The position numbers and the translations under genes were made by a program. The notes beneath the pieces were generated by a model. That model was not told the DNA's origin. It did no database searches and saw only the letters and a list, made by a program, of their open reading frames with translations. DNA of 6,148 nt, taken from positions 1 through 6,148 of the forward strand of contig BEHO01000078.1 of assembly GCA_002898915.1 (NCBI GenBank), written 5' to 3'. This DNA is from a bacterium HR12 (GTDB lineage Bacteria > Actinomycetota > UBA4738 > HRBIN12). Shown here in pieces: positions 1-5,351 of the stretch (its first letter is position 1; every line of letters starts with the position of its first letter).

Positions 1-192
1 GAGGTCTCGGCGGCCGGCGTGGCCGCCTGCTACCGGGGGCTGCTCGGCGCCCTCGTGATCGACGAGGCCGACCGCGACCTCGCCCCGCGGATCGAGGCGA
101 TGGGCGTCCGCGTGGGCGTCACCGACACGATCATGTCCGACGACGTCGCGGCCGAGCGCTTGGCGCGCTTCGCCCTCGACCTGCTGGGGTGA
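1..192 (+). CDS. fbiA: 2-phospho-L-lactate transferase (CofD/FbiA), C-terminal part
   Basis: This is the last 63 codons of a gene that starts left of the window and ends in TGA at 190-192. The visible residues include VSAAGVAACYRGLLGALVID, then an acidic stretch, IEAMGVRVGVTDTIM and a terminal ARFALDLLG. This matches my memory of the C-terminus of the CofD/FbiA family, where a predicted helix is followed by a GVxVxVTDTIM strand. The enzyme transfers a phospholactate-type (in mycobacteria phosphoenolpyruvate-derived) group from its guanylylated donor onto the deazaflavin Fo, giving F420-0 or dehydro-F420-0 in the cytoplasm. The assignment is strongly supported by fbiB starting three bases after the stop in the same direction, the usual actinobacterial arrangement. 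The catalytic and nucleotide-binding parts lie outside the window, so their integrity cannot be judged. Confidence 0.9.
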   Translation, partial: EVSAAGVAACYRGLLGALVIDEADRDLAPRIEAMGVRVGVTDTIMSDDVAAERLARFALDLLG

Positions 193-195
193 GGC

Positions 196-1485
196 GTGGG
201 GGTCGAGCTCCTCCCCGTCCGCGGTCTCCCGGAGGTGCGCCCCGGCGACGACCTCGCCGCCCTGCTCGCGCCGGCCCTCGCGGAGCTCGGGCTGCGCCCG
301 GACGACGTCCTCGTGGTCACCCAGAAGGTCGTGTCGAAGGCCGAGGGCCGCCTGGTCCGCGCGCGGGAGGACGAGCGCCCGGCATGGGTGGCTCGCGAGG
401 CGCGCCGGATCGTGGCCCGCCGCGGCGGTCTCGTGATCGCGGAGACCCGTCACGGCTTCGTGTGCGCGAACGCCGGGGTGGACGCCTCCAACGTCGACGC
501 GGGCTGGCTCTCCCTCCTGCCGGAGGACCCCGACGGCTCCGCCGAGCGGATCCGCCAGGGCCTGCGGGCGGCGCTCGGCGTGGGGCCGGCCGTCGTCGTG
601 ACCGACACCTTCGGCCGCCCCTGGCGCTCGGGCGTCGTGAACGTCGCGATCGGGTGCGCGGGCCTGCCGGCCCTCGTCGACCTCCGGGGGACCCCCGACG
701 ACCGGGGGCGACCGCTCGAGGCGACCGTGGTCGCGTTCGCGGACGAGATCGCGGCGGCGAGCGGGCTCGTGATCGGCAAGGCCTCGCGCACCCCGGCCGC
801 CGTCGTGCGCGGCCTCCGCGTCGAGGGACCCCCGCAGCCGGCGCGGGCGCTCGTGCGGGCCCCGGAGGACGACCTGTTCCGGTCCTCGCCCCTCGAGGCG
901 ATCGTCTCCCGCCGCACGATCCGGCGCTTCGGCCCCGGCGGGGTCCCGAGGGAGCTGCTCGAGGAGGCGGTGCGGGCCGCCTGCACGGCGCCCGCGCCGC
1001 ACCACACCCGGCCCTGGATGTTCACGGTCCTCGAGAGCCCCGGCGCGCGCCGGGGTCTCCGGGCGGCGATGGCGGCGGCCTGGCGCGCCGACCTCGAGCG
1101 CGACGGCGTCTCCCAGGCCGCGATCGAAGGCCGTCTCGCCCGGAGCAACGCCGTCCTCGGGGCCGCCCCGGTGCTCATCGTCCCCTGGGTCCGGTTCGAC
1201 GGCGCCCATCCCTACCCCGACCCCGAGCGCGCCGAGGCCGAGCGCGAGATGTTCCTCCTCTCGGGCGGCGCGGCGATCCAGAACCTCCTCCTCGCGCTCC
1301 ACGCCCAGGGCCTGGCGAGCGCGTGGATCTCGTCCACGCTCTTCTGTCAGGAGGAGACCCGGGCCGCCCTCGGCGTGGCGGAGGGCTGGCACGCGCTCGG
1401 CACGGTGGCCGTCGGGCGCCCGCCCGAGGGCGAGCCGCCGCCGAGGCCGCCGATCGCGCTCGACGAGGTCGCGCGGTGGATCTGA
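196..1485 (+). CDS. fbiB: Bifunctional F420 biosynthesis protein FbiB (F420-0:L-glutamate ligase plus FMN nitroreductase domain)
   Basis: This 429-residue protein is close to the length of mycobacterial FbiB (about 448). Residues 1 to about 225 form a CofE-type ligase that adds glutamates to F420-0 using GTP and divalent metal. Recognisable elements are VTQKVVSKAEG (41-51), HGFVCANAGVDASNV (86-100), TDTFGRPWRSG (136-146), AIGCAG (151-156) and KASRTPAAVVRG (195-206). From about residue 235 comes a nitroreductase-fold domain, with SRRTIRRFGPGG (238-249) near the expected FMN phosphate site, APAPHHTRPW (265-274) and a GGAAIQNLLLALHAQGL segment (357-373). In mycobacteria this domain reduces dehydro-F420-0 with FMNH2. 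The GTG start at 196 puts the family N-terminus (VELLPVRGLPEVRPGDDL) right at the beginning; no in-frame alternative lies nearby. A G-rich stretch at 186-194, overlapping the fbiA stop, can serve as ribosome binding site, so translation is probably coupled to fbiA. Both halves look complete. Confidence 0.96.
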   Translation: MGVELLPVRGLPEVRPGDDLAALLAPALAELGLRPDDVLVVTQKVVSKAEGRLVRAREDERPAWVAREARRIVARRGGLVIAETRHGFVCANAGVDASNVDAGWLSLLPEDPDGSAERIRQGLRAALGVGPAVVVTDTFGRPWRSGVVNVAIGCAGLPALVDLRGTPDDRGRPLEATVVAFADEIAAASGLVIGKASRTPAAVVRGLRVEGPPQPARALVRAPEDDLFRSSPLEAIVSRRTIRRFGPGGVPRELLEEAVRAACTAPAPHHTRPWMFTVLESPGARRGLRAAMAAAWRADLERDGVSQAAIEGRLARSNAVLGAAPVLIVPWVRFDGAHPYPDPERAEAEREMFLLSGGAAIQNLLLALHAQGLASAWISSTLFCQEETRAALGVAEGWHALGTVAVGRPPEGEPPPRPPIALDEVARWI

Positions 1486-1489
1486 CGGG

Positions 1490-2860
1490 TCACACCACGC
1501 CGTGGATGAAGTACCAGGCGAAGATGATCGCCACCGCGTACAGGAGCGGGTGCACCTCGCGCGCGCGGCCGCGGAGGGCGGCGATCACCACGTAGGTGAG
1601 GAACCCCGCGCCGACCCCGTTCGTGATGCTGTACGTGAACGGCATGAACAGCACGGTGACGAGGGCCGGGATCCCGATCCCCGGATCCTGCCACCGCACG
1701 TCCCGGACCAGCGTCATCATGAAGTACCCGACGATCACGAGGGCCGGGGCTGTGGCCTCCGGCGGGATCACCCCGGCGATCGGCGACAGGAACATCGCGA
1801 GCAGGAACAGGACGCCGGTCACGACCGAGGCGAGGCCGGTCCGTCCGCCCTCCGAGACCCCCGCGGCGCTCTCGATGTACGTGGTGTTCGAGGAGGAGGA
1901 CGTCGCGCCCCCGACCACCGCGCCGAGGGAGTCGATCAGGAGCACGCGCTTGATCCCGGGGAGCCGGCCCTCGCGGTCCAGGAACCCAGCCTCGCCCCCG
2001 ATCCCGATCACCGTGCCCATCGTGTCGAAGAAGTCGGAGAGCATGACGGAGACCACGGCCGCGAGGGCCGTGGCCCAGCCGAGGGCGGAGACGAACCCGA
2101 ACGAGAAGTCGCCCACGAGCCCGAGGTTGGGGGTGGAGACGATGCGGTCGGGGATCGCCGCCACGCCGTTCGCCCAGATCGTCTCCCCCTTCCACTCGTT
2201 CACCACGACGGCGAGGACGGTCGAGGCCAGGATGCCGATCAGCAGGGCACCGCGGACGCCCCGGGTCACGAGGACCGCGCTGACCACGAACCCCGGCACG
2301 AACACGAGCACGCCCCACGTCGTGAGCTCCGGCGCGATGGCGAGCGGCGTCGGGCCCTCGGGCGTCACGATCCCCGCGTTGACCAGCCCGATCAGCGCGA
2401 TGAACGCGCCGATGCCGATCCCGATCGCCCGCTTGAGGTCCATGGGGATGGCGTTCAGGATCGCCTCGCGCACGCCGGTCAGCACGAGGACCGTGATGAG
2501 GACGCCCTCGGCGACGATCACGCCCATGGCCTCGGGGAACGAGAGCCCGTTCGCCCCCACCAGCGTGTAGGCCACGAAGGCGTTCAGCCCGAGGCCCGCC
2601 GCGATCGCGAACGGGTAGTTCGCGACGATGCCCATGAGGAGCGTCATCGCGCCGGCCGCGAGCGCCGTCACGCTGAGGACCTGGTCGAAGGGCAGGCCCT
2701 CGCCCCCGAGCCCGAGGATGCTCGGGTTCACGAACAGGATGTAGGCCATCGTGAGCCACGTCGTGACCCCGGCGACGACCTCGGTACGGACGGTGGAGCC
2801 GCGCTCGGAGACGCGGAAGAAACGGTCGAGCCTCGCGGCGACCTGGGTTCCCTGGGCCAT
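1490..2860 (-). CDS. AzgA-type (NCS2-like) purine permease
   Basis: This 456-residue polytopic inner-membrane protein most likely imports a nucleobase such as adenine, guanine or hypoxanthine with protons. Family signatures in order are TWLTMAYILFVNP (34-46), GLGLNAFVAYTLV (89-101), SDFFDTMGTVIGIG (275-288) and SNTTYIESAAGVSEGGRTGL (324-343), then PFTYSITNGVGAGF (407-420). Hydrophobic segments run through the whole chain and the length is normal for the family. The frame stays open far upstream, but the ATG at 2858-2860 is chosen because homologues begin just before the GVTTWLTMAY motif and because a strong GGAGGG site (2865-2870) lies four bases before it. The gene converges on fbiB with four bases between stops and diverges from the DUF3105 gene. 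A promoter candidate at 2909-2937 would give a leader of about 40 bases, too short for a purine riboswitch. The exact substrate cannot be told from sequence; the family call is firm. Confidence 0.94.
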   Translation of the reverse strand: MAQGTQVAARLDRFFRVSERGSTVRTEVVAGVTTWLTMAYILFVNPSILGLGGEGLPFDQVLSVTALAAGAMTLLMGIVANYPFAIAAGLGLNAFVAYTLVGANGLSFPEAMGVIVAEGVLITVLVLTGVREAILNAIPMDLKRAIGIGIGAFIALIGLVNAGIVTPEGPTPLAIAPELTTWGVLVFVPGFVVSAVLVTRGVRGALLIGILASTVLAVVVNEWKGETIWANGVAAIPDRIVSTPNLGLVGDFSFGFVSALGWATALAAVVSVMLSDFFDTMGTVIGIGGEAGFLDREGRLPGIKRVLLIDSLGAVVGGATSSSSNTTYIESAAGVSEGGRTGLASVVTGVLFLLAMFLSPIAGVIPPEATAPALVIVGYFMMTLVRDVRWQDPGIGIPALVTVLFMPFTYSITNGVGAGFLTYVVIAALRGRAREVHPLLYAVAIIFAWYFIHGVV

Positions 2861-2864
2861 CGAT

Positions 2865-2870
2865 CCCTCC
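2865..2870 (-). promoter_or_regulatory. Ribosome binding site deciding the permease start
   Basis: On the minus strand the sequence GGAGGG lies four bases upstream of the ATG at 2858-2860. The open frame continues about 250 codons further upstream through the DUF3105 gene, so this site and the family N-terminus together fix the start. Confidence 0.75.
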
Positions 2871-2908
2871 CTCGTCGGACGAACCGGACCGGTGGGGAAG
2901 GCGGCCGC

Positions 2909-2937
2909 AGCATAGGGGCGCGCGCCCCGACGCGCAA
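2909..2937 (-). promoter_or_regulatory. Candidate promoter of the purine permease gene
   Basis: Read on the minus strand, TTGCGC (2932-2937) and TATGCT (2909-2914) are separated by exactly 17 bases. They match the sigma-70-type consensus at three of six and four of six positions. Transcription would begin near 2902 and leave a leader of about 42 bases before the ATG. The spacer is almost filled by a perfect palindrome (2915-2928). The spacing is ideal, but the hexamers are only moderate matches and the call is by eye. Confidence 0.45.
2915..2928. repeat. Perfect 14-bp palindrome between divergent genes, candidate operator
   Basis: The sequence ggggcgcgcgcccc is its own reverse complement. 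It lies in the divergent spacer, inside the gap between the -35 and -10 candidates of the permease promoter, and just upstream of the -10 candidate of the DUF3105 gene. A protein bound here could block the permease promoter and perhaps affect both genes. In DNA this rich in G and C, such palindromes also arise by chance, and no binding factor is known from this window. Confidence 0.4.
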
Positions 2938-2943
2938 CGCGGA

Positions 2944-2962
2944 GCACCGGGTATCCTGGTGC
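2944..2962 (+). promoter_or_regulatory. Candidate -10 region of the DUF3105 gene within a short dyad
   Basis: TATCCT (2952-2957) fits a -10 element (TAnnnT). It would place the transcription start near 2964, about 20 bases before the ATG at 2984. No convincing -35 is seen; the nearest is CCGACG at 2927-2932 with a long 19-base gap. The -10 is flanked by inverted arms GCACCGGG (2944-2951) and CCTGGTGC (2955-2962) that match at seven of eight positions around a TAT centre. This could be a small operator or a coincidence. Confidence 0.35.
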
Positions 2963-2983
2963 GTCCGACCGGACGGGAGCGGG

Positions 2984-3742
2984 ATGTCGAGGAAGGGCGA
3001 GCGCAGCACGAGGGACGAGCGGCGCCGGGAAGCGCGCCGACGCCGGATCGAGGCCGAGCGCCGAGCGGCGCGGGCCCGTCGCCGGCGGAACGTGGCGGTG
3101 GCCCTGTCGCTCCTCGCGGTGGCGGCCGTGGTCGCGTTCGTCATCACCCGGCCCGAGCAGCCGAGCGTCGTCGAGGCGCGCGCCGCCGACCTCCTCGCCT
3201 CCGCCGACGCGCAGGCCGCCGCGGCCGGCTGCACCGAGGTGCGGGATGTCGGTCCCTACGACCCGCGAGACCTCGACCAGGCCCACGTGGGCGGCGATCT
3301 CATCGCCGAGATGCCCCCGCTCGCGAGCTACCCCTCGCAGCCTCCGGCCTCGGGGCCGCACGCCGACAGCACGCTCCCGGCCGGCGTGTACACCTCCCCG
3401 CCCCCGATCGACGCCCTCATCCACTCCCTCGAGCACGGCGCGGCCGTCGTCTGGTACGCGCCGAACGCGGAGGGCCCGGCGCTCCAGGAGCTGCGGGACT
3501 TCTTCCGCGAACCCGAGGCCGGCTCCCGCGTGATCGTGGCCCCCTACGACTACCCCGACGAGGGCGAGGCGGGCACGCTCGGCCCCGGGGTGGGGATGGC
3601 CCTCGTCGCCTGGCACCAGGTGCAGACCTGCAGCGAGCCCAACCTGGCGGCCGCCTTCGGCTTCACGGCCCGGTACGCGTTCCCCACCTTCGGCGGCGAG
3701 CCGTACCTCGGCACGGCGCCGGAGCCGGGCGCGCCGCTCTGA
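2984..3742 (+). CDS. Membrane-anchored DUF3105 protein
   Basis: The protein has 252 residues. Residues 1-36 are extremely rich in arginine and glutamate and should stay in the cytoplasm. A single hydrophobic segment (about 37-54) follows, so the remaining 195 residues are probably outside the membrane. The outer domain carries the DUF3105 hallmarks YPSQPPASGPH (116-126), a GVY turn (134-136), HSLEHGAAVVWYAP (147-160) and a late WH (210-211). Two cysteines, C83 and C216, frame the domain and could form a disulfide. The function of DUF3105 is not known to me. The invariant-looking His and Glu residues suggest metal binding or catalysis, but that is inference. The ATG at 2984 follows GGGAG (2975-2979) with four bases between, and no in-frame start codon lies just upstream. 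The gene is divergent from the permease, and its stop is three bases from the stop of the SpoIID-like gene. Confidence 0.9.
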   Translation: MSRKGERSTRDERRREARRRRIEAERRAARARRRRNVAVALSLLAVAAVVAFVITRPEQPSVVEARAADLLASADAQAAAAGCTEVRDVGPYDPRDLDQAHVGGDLIAEMPPLASYPSQPPASGPHADSTLPAGVYTSPPPIDALIHSLEHGAAVVWYAPNAEGPALQELRDFFREPEAGSRVIVAPYDYPDEGEAGTLGPGVGMALVAWHQVQTCSEPNLAAAFGFTARYAFPTFGGEPYLGTAPEPGAPL

Positions 3743-3745
3743 CGC

Positions 3746-5266
3746 TCAGGAGATCCAGCAGGCGCCGTCGGGCCGACAGGTGATCGTGCCGTGCTCGAAG
3801 GCGGCCCGCAGGTTCCCGTTCGGCATCGTCCGCACGTCGCTGACGGGGAAGCCGAGCTTGCCCGCCGGTCCGCCCTTGCTCTTGTAGAAGGCGAGGACGG
3901 GGTCGCGGAGCGCGTGCGCGCCGGTCGCGGTGGAGTGGTAGATCGTGGCCCGCTCGAAGGCCTGCCGCAGGCCCCCGGCGACCTCCACCTGCTTGGAGGT
4001 GGGCAGGCCCGGTGAGCAACCCAGGGCGTCGTACTTCTCGCGGATCGCGCCGACCACGAGACGGTTCCGGTTGATCCACACCCGGTCGTCGGGGAGCCCG
4101 AGCCGGCTCCGGATGAGATCCCCGTCCACGCGGACGCTGCCGTTCTCCCCCACCACGGTCGCCTCGACGATCCGGCCCGAGACCCCGCGCACGACGTCCG
4201 TGAAGCCCGTCACGGTCCCGACGCCGAGCGAGAGGCGTTGGGTGAGCTCCGAGGTGGAGTAGCGCACGGTCCACACCCGGTTGGGGTTCGCGGGCGTGTA
4301 GTCACCGGGGTCGCACACGCCCCGGAGGTACGGGATGGGCGAGCTATCCCAGACGTTCTCGTTGTTCTCCGTGTAGCCGCCGCTCGAGGACATGTAGAAG
4401 GCCTCGATCACCGTCCCGTCGTAGGTAGCGACCCGCCCGGCCGTGGCGTCGACCGCGGCGACCCAGCGGTCCCCGTCCGTCGCCGCCTCCTTGTCCCAGC
4501 CGACGTAGACCTGGTCGTAGGAGCTCGCGTACAGCGCGCAGTTGCACACCGGGCGGTGCTGTCCGTAGCGGCGCACCTTGCTGAGCGCGTAGGAGCGCGC
4601 CGCGATGGCCTGGGCCCGGAGCGCCGCCATCGGCCACGAGCTCGGCACCTCGCCGAGACCGTAGAGGTACCGCTCGGGACCCACGACGGCGATGAGGCGG
4701 ATCACGCAGGACGAGGCGCACGAGTACAGGTTGAACTCGATCCAGCCCCTGGCGTACGTGTGGCCCGCCTCCGGGATCCGAACCCGGGCGCCGTTCGGGA
4801 CGTAGACGGCGTACAGGTTCGTCGCCGGCCCGCCGACCGCGGGGCCGACCGGGTCGCCGCTCGCATCCAAGATCCGGTACCCGCGGTCGGTGGCCCGGAC
4901 CGTCCACGTCTCGCCGGCCGGGACGCTCGCCACGGTGTCCGCGGGGTCGCGGCCCCCGAGCCGCAGATCCACCGGCCCCGCCTGCGCCTCGAGCCGCACC
5001 TTGGCCTGCCCCTGGACGAGCCCGATCCGGAGGCTCTCGGGCATCTCGACCGTCTCGATCCTCGTGCCCCGGTAGAAGTGGCGCACGATCCGCCCCGCTC
5101 CCCAGCCCTCGCGGGCCAGGCCGTACGCCCCCCACTGGGAGAGCCCGAGTCCGTGACCCCAGCCGCCGCCGTAGAAGGTGAAGTCGTCGGGCCCGGCCGA
5201 GACCGGCGGCGCCGGCAGGATCGCCAGCGCCGAGATCACCGACACAGCGATGAAGGCTCTCCTCAT
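3746..5266 (-). CDS. Exported SpoIID/LytB-domain protein with two LGFP repeats
   Basis: From the ATG at 5264-5266 the protein has 506 residues. A signal peptide is clear: MRR, a hydrophobic core to about residue 18, then PPVSA with likely cleavage after A24. WGHGLGLSQWGAYGLA (36-51) is the GHG motif of the SpoIID/LytB family, placed here at the N-terminus. Next come a beta-rich region, ERYLYGLGEVPSSWP (198-212, with E206 at the position of the SpoIID catalytic glutamate), AIAARSYAL (220-228), SSSGGYTENNE (293-303) and PYLRGVCD (312-319). Two LGFP-type repeats close the protein, starting at IREKYDALG (408-416) and VLAFYKSKGGPAGKLGFP (457-474). SpoIID cleaves peptide-free peptidoglycan strands, and LGFP repeats are linked to wall attachment in actinobacteria. 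A cell-wall lytic or binding role is therefore likely, though unproven. An in-frame GTG at 5303-5305 would add 13 residues before the signal peptide and is less likely. No strong ribosome site precedes the ATG. Confidence 0.92.
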   Translation of the reverse strand: MRRAFIAVSVISALAILPAPPVSAGPDDFTFYGGGWGHGLGLSQWGAYGLAREGWGAGRIVRHFYRGTRIETVEMPESLRIGLVQGQAKVRLEAQAGPVDLRLGGRDPADTVASVPAGETWTVRATDRGYRILDASGDPVGPAVGGPATNLYAVYVPNGARVRIPEAGHTYARGWIEFNLYSCASSCVIRLIAVVGPERYLYGLGEVPSSWPMAALRAQAIAARSYALSKVRRYGQHRPVCNCALYASSYDQVYVGWDKEAATDGDRWVAAVDATAGRVATYDGTVIEAFYMSSSGGYTENNENVWDSSPIPYLRGVCDPGDYTPANPNRVWTVRYSTSELTQRLSLGVGTVTGFTDVVRGVSGRIVEATVVGENGSVRVDGDLIRSRLGLPDDRVWINRNRLVVGAIREKYDALGCSPGLPTSKQVEVAGGLRQAFERATIYHSTATGAHALRDPVLAFYKSKGGPAGKLGFPVSDVRTMPNGNLRAAFEHGTITCRPDGACWIS

Positions 5267-5295
5267 GATCGGATCGGTCCCCGGACGGGGCCCGC

Positions 5296-5301
5296 ACCCT
5301 A
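5296..5301 (-). promoter_or_regulatory. Weak -10-like element before the SpoIID-like gene
   Basis: On the minus strand TAGGGT lies 29 bases upstream of the ATG, in the 85-base gap (5267-5351) after the sugar-nucleotide gene. The distance resembles that of TATCCT before the DUF3105 gene. There is no recognisable -35 hexamer, so the gene could equally be transcribed by read-through from its upstream neighbour. Confidence 0.2.
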
Positions 5302-5351
5302 CCACATCGGCCCCCGCCGACCGAGGATTGACCCCCGCCGGCGCGCGGGAC

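Noticed and set aside
1495..1505. Palindrome ccacgCcgtgg at the end of the permease gene, considered as a terminator between convergent genes.
   Set aside because: The arms are only five bases with a one-base centre and no T-run, and the sequence lies within the last permease codons.
189..1595. Overlapping long plus-strand frame across fbiB.
   Set aside because: It is a shifted frame of fbiB whose translation is mostly Arg, Pro and Gly, with no domain motif.
2861..2908. Purine riboswitch in the leader of the permease gene.
   Set aside because: The predicted leader is about 42 bases, and I see none of the paired helices with two interacting loops that the purine aptamer needs.
1502..2983. 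A very long open frame on the plus strand running opposite the permease and into the DUF3105 gene.
   Set aside because: It is antisense to a firmly recognised permease; its translation is rich in Arg, Asp, His and Gly with no family motif. High GC leaves few stop codons in such frames. Only the part from 2984 onward is a real gene.
2861..3616. N-terminal extension of the permease frame upstream of 2860.
   Set aside because: It would run antisense through the DUF3105 gene, has no permease-like sequence, and a strong ribosome site precedes the ATG at 2860.
5267..5305. Longer start (GTG at 5303-5305) for the SpoIID-like protein.
   Set aside because: It would put a polar stretch with Gly, Pro and Arg before an otherwise standard MRR signal peptide, and it overlaps the -10-like element.
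5279..5320. Small inverted repeats ccccg/cgggg (5279-5290) and tcggc/gccga (5307-5320) in the gap between the two right-hand genes, considered as terminators.
   Set aside because: The stems are five bases, one loop has only two bases, no T-run follows, and such repeats are expected by chance in this base composition.
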